A DNA stretch of 30,880 nucleotides from Euryarchaeota archaeon UBA91 (GTDB lineage: Archaea > Thermoplasmatota > Poseidoniia > Poseidoniales > Poseidoniaceae), in contig DAMU01000096.1 of the NCBI GenBank assembly GCA_002499705.1, forward strand, positions 1 through 30,880. The letters run 5' to 3'. The translations under genes and the position numbers were made by a program. Position 1 is the first letter of the stretch; every line of letters starts with the position of its first letter. Under the pieces are notes generated by a model that ran no database searches, was not told the origin of the DNA, and saw only the letters and a program-made list of their open reading frames with translations. Shown one piece after another: positions 8,326-15,761 of the stretch.

Positions 8326-8676
8326 ATGGCAATAATTTATCATAATCCGAGATGTTCTAAATCACGCCAAGCCGTAGCACTTTGCGAGACATCAGTTTTC
8401 GATGTTGATGTCCATCTCTATCTCAAATCACCACTAAATTATGATACCATTTATTCACTGCTCTCGCGACTTGATGGAGATCTCAAACATTCCATTCGCT
8501 GGAAAGACAAGGCATTCAAGGAAATTGATTCTTCAAGTATCGACGTGACAAGTATCGAATCTATTGCCAATTTTCTCACACTTCATGGTCATCTCATGGA
8601 ACGTCCCTGGCTCGATATGGGTACAGTTACTCGTATTGGTCGCCCAGTTGAAGATCTTCTTGACTTACTTGAATGA
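8326..8676 (+). CDS. ArsC/Spx-family protein (arsenate reductase-like)
   Basis: The 116-residue thioredoxin-fold protein begins MAIIYHNPRCSKSRQA, in which Cys10 corresponds to the catalytic cysteine of glutaredoxin-coupled ArsC. LYLKSPLNYD and a later MERPWLDMGTVTRIGRPVEDLLDLL segment match the rest of the family. ArsC reduces arsenate, but close relatives of unknown function are frequent and no arsenite exporter is seen here. The start was chosen at the ATG 8326, 22 bases after the previous stop, because upstream residues of the open frame do not fit the family. Its last 50 bases overlap the convergent PqqD-like gene. Confidence 0.83.
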   Translation: MAIIYHNPRCSKSRQAVALCETSVFDVDVHLYLKSPLNYDTIYSLLSRLDGDLKHSIRWKDKAFKEIDSSSIDVTSIESIANFLTLHGHLMERPWLDMGTVTRIGRPVEDLLDLLE

Positions 8677-9181
8677 CGTTTCGCTCTGCTTCACTCCTTG
8701 GCTCTACGTCAAATTTGATCGCCTGTTCACCAGTGTTCAGTGTTTGGTTTTGCGGTGTTTGGCCCGGACCAATATTCCATTTACCAGCGAAGGGTTCCTG
8801 AAGCACTGTCATCAAATTTCGGGATTTAAGTGATTCAATTCCACTTGCTGTCCGATCGACTGCTGGAGCAATATTTTCCTTGAAGACTTCATCCATGTGC
8901 CCGCATATTGTCTGGAAACTTCGTGAGCCATCACATAATTCCCACAGCATGCTGTTCATTCCATCAAGCGGTCGTCGAACCTCACGAGGCGCACGTAAGA
9001 CTTTAGCTAAAATTCGTTCAAATCGAGTAAATCGTTTTTCGATTCTTAGTACAATGTTCATTCCAGACACGCCTTCAGCAGAACAGTGTGGACCTACTTC
9101 TCCAACACGAGCCCACCACACTGGTAAACGGCAGGGATAGTAATCCGCAAATTGGTGACTACCTGAATCAGCTAAATCCAT
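8627..9181 (-). CDS. PqqD-like (RiPP-recognition-type) domain protein
   Basis: The 184-residue protein contains a PqqD-like winged-helix domain at about residues 66-127: a strand, then PLDGMNSMLWELCDGSRSF, then GIESLKSRNLMTVL. This reproduces the family pattern of an aliphatic-rich helix ending in LCDG. The N-terminal 60 residues are rich in Trp/Tyr/Cys (VWWARVGEVGPHCS), and the C terminus is polar. PqqD domains bind precursor peptides for radical-SAM or other tailoring enzymes; no such partner is in view. The start at 9181 follows AGGTGAT at good spacing; an ATG at 9211 would overlap the upstream small gene. It is probably the last gene of the exoprotein transcript. Confidence 0.68.
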   Translation of the reverse strand: MDLADSGSHQFADYYPCRLPVWWARVGEVGPHCSAEGVSGMNIVLRIEKRFTRFERILAKVLRAPREVRRPLDGMNSMLWELCDGSRSFQTICGHMDEVFKENIAPAVDRTASGIESLKSRNLMTVLQEPFAGKWNIGPGQTPQNQTLNTGEQAIKFDVEPRSEAERNVIQVSQEDLQLGDQYE

Positions 9182-9189
9182 ATCATCAC

Positions 9190-9369
9190 CTAAAATTGGG
9201 TAAATGTCCATACGACCATGACGCTCATTGCTGCAACACCTGAGAAGGCAACAAATCGGGTAGCCTCAACGCGTTCAGTAAAATTTCTGAGAAACCATGT
9301 ACCAACGCCACATACTGCAATCACAAGCCACAGCAAATACCAAGCAGGAGGGTATGTGGCAGATTCCAT
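9190..9369 (-). CDS. Small two-helix membrane protein (59 aa)
   Basis: From the ATG at 9369 the protein reads MESATYPPAWYLLWLVIAV and has two hydrophobic helices at about residues 8-25 and 38-56, joined by a charged loop (RNFTERVEATR). No family is recognised. It sits 25 bases after the stop of the large exoprotein gene and eight bases before the PqqD-like gene, all on one strand. The frame stays open upstream into the exoprotein gene, but those residues look like an out-of-frame reading, so the shorter start is preferred. It could be an accessory membrane subunit for the exoprotein; this is a guess. Confidence 0.6.
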   Translation of the reverse strand: MESATYPPAWYLLWLVIAVCGVGTWFLRNFTERVEATRFVAFSGVAAMSVMVVWTFTQF

Positions 9370-9394
9370 GGATTTTCCTCTTGAAGTTAGACTG

Positions 9395-12300
9395 TTATTG
9401 TTTCCTATCGAGGTATTGCTGGCCATAGTATTGCCATTGCTCCATAGTCCAGCCGTCCGGAAGACCTTCTTCAGGTACCTGCGGCCCAACATAACTGCTT
9501 CCAACTGTCGCATCCTGTCGCATATTTGGCGTTTCGTTCTCGTCATTCAATTGAGATACAGGGGGTCCATTTGAAGAAACAGGGGGGCCACTTGTAACCG
9601 ATGCTGGTTGGATTTGCATGAAAATTTCCTCTTCATATTCATCTTCAGGCGTTTTCTTTCTCAAGACCAGTGCTAATATGACCGCTATGAAGAGTATTGA
9701 AGCGATTGAAGTGGCAATCATTTCAACATTCATTTGCATACCATCCGCTTCTTGTTCGCTGAATACGAAAGACCGACTGTCTGTCCAGACCAGAAGTCCA
9801 TCAACGGATTCCACTGTCACCGTTACAACACCCTCTGTCTCTCCTCCAAGACGGTGCAATTCACACATCATGTCGGTGTATTTTGGGATGAGGTGACCTG
9901 CATCATGTTGCAAGGATTGGCCATCCGCATCTATCAAAACGCCTTGACATACTGATTGCCATTGCTCAGGTTGTTGTACGTGAATACGATACTCCTCTGG
10001 TTGGGTAGATGTTGATGTGACATTTATCCAATATGGGGCCGGCATTCCAGTTGCAAAGATTTCCTCCGATTGAAGACTCATTTCAGATTGCATTGAGCGT
10101 TGATTGTCCACGAGTATCATGATTTCATGCTTTAATTCGTATGGTCTTGATTCAGCATCTTCTCCTGCAATTACTTCAAACTTAACTACAATTCTTGTGT
10201 TGAGAGGGATGTCGTCAGGTATGATGATGTCGACGGTTATCACCATTTCTTGTCCCGCTTCCATTCGGAATGGATTGAGTATATCCAGCGGTCGAGAAGC
10301 ACCTGACGCTCCAATACTCATGAAGGCTATAACGTCATCATTTGGTGGTGAAGTCGATACTGAAGTCATGACTAAGAACAGTTCATCCACTGCATTTCCG
10401 ATATTTTTGACAGAGGCATTTACAGATGCGGTCCCACCAACACTGGCTGTAGTCTCCGTCATGTTAGAGCTCATTGATGGAATTCGAACAGATGCAGTGA
10501 TTGCATCAAATAACACATCGTTATCAAGCGGTTGCAGGTCAATCAGCCCATCCCCATTTGTAACCGTGAAATCAATGCTGTGGATTTCTCCGGCCTTTTC
10601 TGCACTCGGTAGGAGAATCCATAATTCGACCAATTGAATATCGCCGTCATCGTACGGTGCAGTTAATTCGATCATTCCGGTGTGGTTCATTTCATCGACA
10701 AACGTCCACCAATGCCAAGTTGATGGAATTGAACTGCTTGACAATAAAGCAGAAACGGGACCGTTACCATTGTTTTCTATTTCCAATGTTACTTTAGAGG
10801 CAATACCAGGAGTTAATTTTTGAGGTGATTCGAGAAGTCGTAATTCAAGGTCACTTACGGTATTGACCGTAATACCCTCATAAGGCAATCCTTCGAACAC
10901 CATTCCACTCCGTTTTGAAGTAATAACGGGGGTGATAGAGGGGGCTTCATCTCCTGCTTGGCCAGTATTCGGTGCAGTCACATCGATGCTAAATGTAGTG
11001 TGTGACTGACCATTTATCACTGCATTATCCATGTTCGGCTGTTCTATGATCCATTGACCACTCGGATCATGGATTATCCCAACAGAGAAGATATCTTGAC
11101 GTGTCGCATTATTCCAAATGGTGAATTCCACAGAGATCGTTTCGCCAGCATCTACCATGACATCTTTTTGAAGCTGGTATTCGGATGCTTCCACCGATGC
11201 ATCGCTTATCATTGATGCAGAGATATCTATGCTTTCAGTAACTGTTCGAATAGAATTATTTTGTGATGTAGCTGTGATTGAAAAACTGAACATAGAATCG
11301 GGTATTGCATCTACAGGTATTGTCATGGTTAGATCTACAAGAACTGGTGAATCTGTACGGACAAGTACGCTTGAGTCTTGAGTCCAAGCAAATTGGACGC
11401 CCCAATTGCTAGGAAGGGTTGAGGTGTCGAGTGTTAAATCAAAAACATCAGTTGCGTCTCCGATGTTAAGAATCTCTATTGAAAATGGGCATGTGCTACC
11501 AGGTGGACATGCTGGTGACACTTCTGGCTTGACAATGTAAGGCTCTCTATCAGGAATTACCTGGTATTGCATTGGCAACGTTGTATTAATCGATGCGTAT
11601 TGACTTGAGACTCCTCGAAAGGTCATCTGATGCAGTCCTGTAGTCGCGTTCTCATCTGGCTCTATTTTGATATCAATCATCTTTGATTCCCCAGGTGCAA
11701 GAAGCACACCTGATTCAGCATTTATCGACACTCCACTTGGATTAGCAAAATATACACTCCAACCTGCTGGCAATCCGAGAACTTCAGGTAGTACTGAGTC
11801 GGATATATTTCCGTTATTTGTAACTGAAACCCGAACGCTTCCCCATTGGCCCGGAACAGAGCCCACTGTCGAAACACCGTTCGAAGAGATGGAGTATTCT
11901 TCTGGTCTCACTTTTTGGTCATAGACGAAGACCAACTCATCCAAGTAATAGCCAATATCTGTTCCTGATGCATCACTCTCAAACAAAAATCGGAATTTGG
12001 TTTGACTGTGGAAATACTCTTGAGGAATGGGAATGAGTGGCGATGTTGCTCCTGCATGGTTAACCGAAAAAGTTTGATAATCTTGACCGTCAAGGAAGTT
12101 CTGGTCAACAGATGCACTCACACTACCGAGTTGATACCAACCACCCATTGCTGAGAGTACTTCGATTTTCAAAACATCACCAGTTTGAACACTACCAGTG
12201 TAATAGAAACTTAGTCCATTGGTGCGGGTAGGGTTTGAGACTGCGTCAGACATGTCCATCACCGGAGTGACCAATGAAGTCACCAGATTATCTGAATATG

Positions 12301-12961
12301 TAGAATATTGACCGTTACCTACATGGCAACTGCTCCCCATTGAAAGCGCAGAGTCAGAACTTAAACCCCATTGAGTTCCAACACTCCAACCCGTTAAATC
12401 ATCACAATTCAAGTAACTGCTTGCTACAGTAAAACTACGAATTTTTTGATCATTTTGAGGGTTGTCGTCAAGGATTGTAGAGGTTGAACTAACCAAGAGA
12501 GTATGATTGCCAGAATACGTGGGTGTGAATACTTGAGATACCGAATTTGAATTTCCTCCGTTTATAGAATTCATTTGAACCGTTACATTGACCATTTCAA
12601 AAAGTGAGTATTCATTGTGAAGAACTTTGAGGTTGACATCAATCGTTCCTGAGGCAGCCGTGCCAAGATTTTCGACCATGATGTCAACTTGAATCGGAAC
12701 ATCGATAACTGCGTCGACAACATAGAGCTCTGCAGGTCTGTTAAATCCTAGAACGGGATAATTTGATGAAAACATACGGTATTGCTCTTCATCTCCTGCA
12801 GTTGTATATGAGAACGAAACATTCGATATTGTCAGGTCTACGCCTGTGGCTCTACCATATGCGTCTTGGGAACCGAATTCGTTCAACTCCGAGGCATGAA
12901 GCGTTGAGAAACTACACCCAACCAGCAAACATAACATGAGGATTGCTACGAACTTCTGCAT
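9395..12961 (-). CDS. Large exported surface protein with repeated beta-sandwich domains and C-terminal membrane anchor
   Basis: The 1188-residue protein starts with a signal peptide MQKFVAILMLCLLVGCSFST that has a lipobox-like LVGC. The body is a chain of Ig-like domains rich in Asn, Ser and Thr, resembling CARDB/NEW3 adhesion modules. Examples are a repeated N-x-G-x-x-x-D pattern (NNGNISDSVLPEV, NIGDATDVFDLTL, NIGNAVDELFLVM) and PNTGQAGD. A jelly-roll-like region lies around 190-350. A single helix at about 1077-1100 is followed by RKK and an 88-residue tail ending GLPDGWTMEQWQYYGQQYL. The ATG at 12961 matches the upstream TATA spacing; an ATG at 12988 lies inside the promoter. It is likely an adhesion or envelope protein; the ligand is unknown. 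Confidence 0.8.
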   Translation of the reverse strand: MQKFVAILMLCLLVGCSFSTLHASELNEFGSQDAYGRATGVDLTISNVSFSYTTAGDEEQYRMFSSNYPVLGFNRPAELYVVDAVIDVPIQVDIMVENLGTAASGTIDVNLKVLHNEYSLFEMVNVTVQMNSINGGNSNSVSQVFTPTYSGNHTLLVSSTSTILDDNPQNDQKIRSFTVASSYLNCDDLTGWSVGTQWGLSSDSALSMGSSCHVGNGQYSTYSDNLVTSLVTPVMDMSDAVSNPTRTNGLSFYYTGSVQTGDVLKIEVLSAMGGWYQLGSVSASVDQNFLDGQDYQTFSVNHAGATSPLIPIPQEYFHSQTKFRFLFESDASGTDIGYYLDELVFVYDQKVRPEEYSISSNGVSTVGSVPGQWGSVRVSVTNNGNISDSVLPEVLGLPAGWSVYFANPSGVSINAESGVLLAPGESKMIDIKIEPDENATTGLHQMTFRGVSSQYASINTTLPMQYQVIPDREPYIVKPEVSPACPPGSTCPFSIEILNIGDATDVFDLTLDTSTLPSNWGVQFAWTQDSSVLVRTDSPVLVDLTMTIPVDAIPDSMFSFSITATSQNNSIRTVTESIDISASMISDASVEASEYQLQKDVMVDAGETISVEFTIWNNATRQDIFSVGIIHDPSGQWIIEQPNMDNAVINGQSHTTFSIDVTAPNTGQAGDEAPSITPVITSKRSGMVFEGLPYEGITVNTVSDLELRLLESPQKLTPGIASKVTLEIENNGNGPVSALLSSSSIPSTWHWWTFVDEMNHTGMIELTAPYDDGDIQLVELWILLPSAEKAGEIHSIDFTVTNGDGLIDLQPLDNDVLFDAITASVRIPSMSSNMTETTASVGGTASVNASVKNIGNAVDELFLVMTSVSTSPPNDDVIAFMSIGASGASRPLDILNPFRMEAGQEMVITVDIIIPDDIPLNTRIVVKFEVIAGEDAESRPYELKHEIMILVDNQRSMQSEMSLQSEEIFATGMPAPYWINVTSTSTQPEEYRIHVQQPEQWQSVCQGVLIDADGQSLQHDAGHLIPKYTDMMCELHRLGGETEGVVTVTVESVDGLLVWTDSRSFVFSEQEADGMQMNVEMIATSIASILFIAVILALVLRKKTPEDEYEEEIFMQIQPASVTSGPPVSSNGPPVSQLNDENETPNMRQDATVGSSYVGPQVPEEGLPDGWTMEQWQYYGQQYLDRKQ

Positions 12962-12986
12962 GTCGCTCAAAACATCACATATCTTC

Positions 12987-12997
12987 AATATATATGA
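12987..12997 (-). promoter_or_regulatory. TATA box of the exoprotein gene
   Basis: Read on the minus strand, CATATATATTG is centred about 30 bases upstream of the ATG at 12961. This predicts a leaderless or nearly leaderless mRNA and supports that start over the longer frame that begins at 12988. Confidence 0.62.
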
Positions 12998-13021
12998 GGC
13001 AATTGGGGAGTAAGTTCCCTC

Positions 13022-13837
13022 TCACTTTTCGAGAGATGCTTTGACTTGTTCTTCAGACTGTTCAAGTTTCAGCCTGTCCTTGTTTTCTTTGGCTTTAGCG
13101 GCAAAATACACTGTGAATGAGGGTATCAACACCATCGAAAAGCATCCGACTACGGCAGCTAGGGCCCATAAGAATTCAGTAGCAGCATCAACCGAGAATA
13201 CTGCAATGGAATCAAACTCCTCATTCACGGTAACCAGAATAATTTCTGGGGTTGTGATTCTGTCACCGGTTTCTGTTATTTCAACACGCAGACTTGAGGG
13301 GCTATGTTCATATTCAATCAAATCCCTTGCCTTTTCGGTAGCCTCTTGAATATCAGCGCCGTAGACTGTTCCATTATTCCTACGAGCAGGATCGTATGAA
13401 GTGAGTGCGTGAATGACTACAGTTCCACCGTCGTTTGATTCAACTTCATGTGTGGAATTTTTTTGACATTGTTCTGCACAACTGAATGCTTGGTCAGATT
13501 CGACACCGAGAAGACGATGGCTATATAATCCGGCAGAATTGATGAGTTTCACCTTCGATTGTGCCGATAAGTCGACAGCAGTAAGATGAATCCAAGTCAA
13601 ATTTGAACTGTTTGCGGGAATGTTCCAAGCCCAAATAGTGGTGTTTGAAGACTCTTGGTAGATTCGCGTAGGCTCGTTAATTTCATGGTCTGTTTCATTC
13701 GACTCTGTTGTGTAAAGGTAGTAAGAAGGGGATACCGTAGCTCCATAAACGGCGTATGAGAGTAACAAAATCAACGTTACAGACAACCCCATGAGGGTCC
13801 GCAATAGATTTGGATTTTGAGCTAGAGCCTTCTTCAT
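13022..13837 (-). CDS. Two-helix membrane protein with extracellular domain, function unknown
   Basis: I do not recognise this 271-residue protein. Helix 1 spans about residues 11-34 and helix 2 about 221-247; a charged coiled-coil-like tail (248-271) would be cytosolic. The roughly 185-residue domain between them should face outside. It carries Asn-X-Ser/Thr sequons at N47, N65, N76, N79, N127 and N155, and a close cysteine pair CAEQC (120, 124). This is consistent with an N-glycosylated envelope protein. It lies 60 bases upstream of the exoprotein gene on the same strand, but that gene has its own TATA box, so they are probably separate transcripts. The first gene of the divergent ribosomal operon is 148 bases away. 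Confidence 0.72.
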   Translation of the reverse strand: MKKALAQNPNLLRTLMGLSVTLILLLSYAVYGATVSPSYYLYTTESNETDHEINEPTRIYQESSNTTIWAWNIPANSSNLTWIHLTAVDLSAQSKVKLINSAGLYSHRLLGVESDQAFSCAEQCQKNSTHEVESNDGGTVVIHALTSYDPARRNNGTVYGADIQEATEKARDLIEYEHSPSSLRVEITETGDRITTPEIILVTVNEEFDSIAVFSVDAATEFLWALAAVVGCFSMVLIPSFTVYFAAKAKENKDRLKLEQSEEQVKASLEK

Positions 13838-13985
13838 TGTATTCCCCGATGAACCAATCCGTTTTGAACCCTTGTTATTCCCATTTTTCGATTTACTGAA
13901 AGAGAATCGGAACTTTCGGACAGGCTATTTTACCCGTTCTCTTCATATAGGGGAGTTCGGTCGGCAAATTGCTCGGTGTCTTGTC

Positions 13986-14480
13986 ATGACGACTCTCTAC
14001 GATATACCCGCTGAAATCTTTAACCCAGCTCTTGCTGCGCGACTCGAAGAAACCGAAAGCGTTTCAACACCTAAGTGGGCTGAATTTGTCAAAACTGGTG
14101 TCGACCGAGAACGCCCTCCATCTCAGGAGAATTGGTGGTTCCTACGTTCTGCTGCAATTTTACGCAAGGTTGCGCGTGAAGGCCCCGTTGGTGTTACTCA
14201 TCTTGCACAAGCCTTTGGTGGTCGCAAGGATAACGGCGTCGGCCCTAACACCCCAGGTGTTGCTTCACGTCACATCATCCGCACATCGCTCCAACAACTC
14301 GAAGAAAAAGGCCTTGTCGAAAAAGTCCCAGGGCGCATCGTTGAAGATGAAAACGGTGATCAACTCCAACTTTTCAAGGGCCGCTCAATTACCGCAGCTG
14401 GCCACAAGATGATTGACAGTGTTGCGCATGAATGCCGCCCACTGGCTGAAGAACAATATCCTGGACTCTCCAAGTATTGA
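13986..14480 (+). CDS. rps19e: Ribosomal protein eS19
   Basis: The 164-residue protein is the archaeal/eukaryotic small-subunit protein eS19. MTTLYDIPAEIFNPALAARL, PKWAEFVKTGVDRERPPSQ, NWWFLRSAAILRKVAREGPVG and SRHIIRTSLQQLEEKGLVEK are the conserved blocks. The ATG at 13986 fits the family N terminus; the open frame extends 38 codons further upstream through probable promoter sequence (TATA-like CTATTTTA near 13924 and CATATAG near 13944). It is the first gene of a seven-gene plus-strand operon. In many archaea eS19 is followed by the PDCD5 homologue and eL39/eL31, exactly as seen here. Confidence 0.96.
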   Translation: MTTLYDIPAEIFNPALAARLEETESVSTPKWAEFVKTGVDRERPPSQENWWFLRSAAILRKVAREGPVGVTHLAQAFGGRKDNGVGPNTPGVASRHIIRTSLQQLEEKGLVEKVPGRIVEDENGDQLQLFKGRSITAAGHKMIDSVAHECRPLAEEQYPGLSKY

Positions 14481-14502
14481 GGATGTGAACGAGGTGACAA
14501 GC

Positions 14503-14862
14503 ATGGTTTCAACTCAAGATGATGAGTTCAACCAACTCCGTGAGCAACGCCGTCTTGCATTGCAAAAGCAACTTGAACAGCAAGCAGCACAACAAGCTGA
14601 TGCTGAAGTGAAGGCGCAAGAGGCCCACATTGCATCACAGAATCTTGATGCTGCAATGAAGAATCTCCTTACTCCTGAAGCACGTTCACGCATTTCTGCA
14701 ATTTCACTTGCAACCCCTGAACGTTCTCAAATGATTAAGCAAACAATCGTCCAACTCCACGCTGAAGGGAAACTGAATGCGAAAATGACTGATGAGCAAT
14801 TGAAACAATTGCTCCTCTCCCAATCCAAGAGCCGCCGTAGTGCGTCCATCCGAAGAATCTGA
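14503..14862 (+). CDS. PDCD5-family DNA-binding protein
   Basis: The 119-residue protein belongs to the PDCD5/TFAR19 family of archaea and eukaryotes. It has a helical, Gln/Glu-rich N terminus (LREQRRLALQKQLEQQAAQQ) and the conserved core LLTPEARSRISAISLATPE, followed by IVQLHAEGKLNAKMTDEQLK. Archaeal members bind nucleic acid; their exact job is unsettled, and the steady link with ribosomal genes suggests a role near translation or gene expression. The start at ATG 14503 follows GAGGTGA by five bases. It lies 22 bases after eS19 and 14 before eL39. Confidence 0.93.
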   Translation: MVSTQDDEFNQLREQRRLALQKQLEQQAAQQADAEVKAQEAHIASQNLDAAMKNLLTPEARSRISAISLATPERSQMIKQTIVQLHAEGKLNAKMTDEQLKQLLLSQSKSRRSASIRRI

Positions 14863-14876
14863 GAAGGTGCTCGAAC

Positions 14877-15032
14877 ATGTCAAGAAATAAACCAGCAGCG
14901 AAAAAAATACGCCTCATGAAAGTGGGGAAGCAAAACCGGCGTGTCCCAGTTTGGGTCATGCTCAAGACCGACCGAAACACTGTGTCGCACCCAAAGCGGC
15001 ACCACTGGCGCCGTAGTAAGCTCCAACGATGA
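14877..15032 (+). CDS. rpl39e: Ribosomal protein eL39
   Basis: The 51-residue basic protein begins MSRNKPAAKKIRLMKVGKQN and ends HWRRSKLQR, a full-length match to eL39, which lines the ribosomal exit tunnel. The family hallmarks seen are the K-rich N terminus, RRVPVWVMLKT, and the tail NTVSHPKRHHWRRSKL. The position between the PDCD5 homologue and eL31 is the normal archaeal order. GAAGGTG lies before the ATG. It is small but unmistakable. Confidence 0.96.
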   Translation: MSRNKPAAKKIRLMKVGKQNRRVPVWVMLKTDRNTVSHPKRHHWRRSKLQR

Positions 15033-15042
15033 GGTGATTTGA

Positions 15043-15318
15043 ATGGTACGTGCAAATGAATCTGAACTCACTGTCCCCCTACGCAAAGCGTGGAGCATAA
15101 CTCGCTACAAGCGAGCACCTCGAGCAATCCAAATCATCCGCGAACATGTGATTCATCACTTGAAAGTTGGCGAAGAAGAAGAAGTATGGATTGACCCGAG
15201 TGTCAACGAACATATCTGGTCTCGTGGAATTGAGAACCCTCCTCGCAAGATTCGCTTGCAGGTTACTCGACACGACGAACCTGATATTCCAATCGAAGTT
15301 AAATTGTTTGAGGAGTGA
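15043..15318 (+). CDS. rpl31e: Ribosomal protein eL31
   Basis: The 91-residue large-subunit protein shows TVPLRKAWSITRYKRAPRAI, IIREHVIHHLKVGEEEEVWI, DPSVNEHIWSRGIENPPRKI and RLQVTR, all typical of archaeal eL31. Length is as expected. The ATG follows GAGGTGATTTGA, with GAGGTGA as ribosome-binding site ten bases after the eL39 stop. In most archaea the next gene is the anti-association factor aIF6; here it is eS17 instead. Confidence 0.96.
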   Translation: MVRANESELTVPLRKAWSITRYKRAPRAIQIIREHVIHHLKVGEEEEVWIDPSVNEHIWSRGIENPPRKIRLQVTRHDEPDIPIEVKLFEE

Positions 15319-15323
15319 TTAAT

Positions 15324-15515
15324 ATGGGAAATATCCGACCAAGTTTTATCAAAATACGCGCAATTCACCTTGTTGAAGACCATGGTGAAAAATTCACTGA
15401 TGATTTCGATCATAACAAGAAAATGGTTCAACAACTTACCGATGTTGAATCGAAAAAGCTTCGAAACTGGATTGCCGGTTATGTAACAACATACCGACAA
15501 CGCAGAGTCGACTGA
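15324..15515 (+). CDS. rps17e: Ribosomal protein eS17
   Basis: The 63-residue archaeal-length eS17 begins MGNIRPSFIKIRAIHLVEDH and contains DFDHNKKMVQQLTDVESKKL and RNWIAGYVTTYRQRR, which match the small-subunit protein closely. The ATG at 15324 follows GAGGAGTGATTA; a GTG at 15315 would overlap the eL31 stop and adds three residues unlike the family. It lies five bases after eL31, clearly in the same transcript. Confidence 0.95.
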   Translation: MGNIRPSFIKIRAIHLVEDHGEKFTDDFDHNKKMVQQLTDVESKKLRNWIAGYVTTYRQRRVD

Positions 15516-15528
15516 ATGAGGCGATGAA

Positions 15529-15759
15529 GTGCCGGTGCGTGTCAATTGGGACCGCAACCCTGTGTCTGTTCATCACAACACAAGAGAATATCTTGAATCA
15601 TTGATTGTTCATTTGAGAAACAATCACGGTCTGCGAAAACGTTCACTTGTTATGGCTGACAGAGAAGAAGGTGGATACCTCTTCTTTCTTTATCAGGCGT
15701 GTAATCCACAATGGATACTCGAATTTCAATTCACTCCAGAGAGTCCTGAGGAGGAATAG
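15529..15759 (+). CDS. Small conserved-looking protein of unknown function (76 aa)
   Basis: I do not recognise this protein. It starts with GTG after GAGGCGAT and reads MPVRVNWDRNPVSVHHNTRE. A likely helix LESLIVHLRNNHGLRKR is followed by two strands (SLVMADREEG, GYLFFLYQACN) and WILEFQFTPESPEEE. The alpha-beta pattern suggests a small folded domain. It lies 13 bases after eS17 and two bases before the methyltransferase gene, whose ribosome-binding site (GAGGAGGAA) is within its last codons. A ribosome- or RNA-related function is plausible from position only. Confidence 0.75.
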   Translation: MPVRVNWDRNPVSVHHNTREYLESLIVHLRNNHGLRKRSLVMADREEGGYLFFLYQACNPQWILEFQFTPESPEEE

Positions 15760-15761
15760 AG

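Noticed and set aside
9370..9546. N-terminal extension of the 59-residue membrane protein to 118 residues
   Set aside because: The extra residues lie mostly within the coding region of the exoprotein in another frame and have no family or start signal; the ATG at 9369 is simpler.
10104..10637. 177-codon plus-strand frame inside the exoprotein gene
   Set aside because: Ser/Thr-rich antisense shadow of a large gene; no ribosome-binding site or promoter and no recognisable domain.
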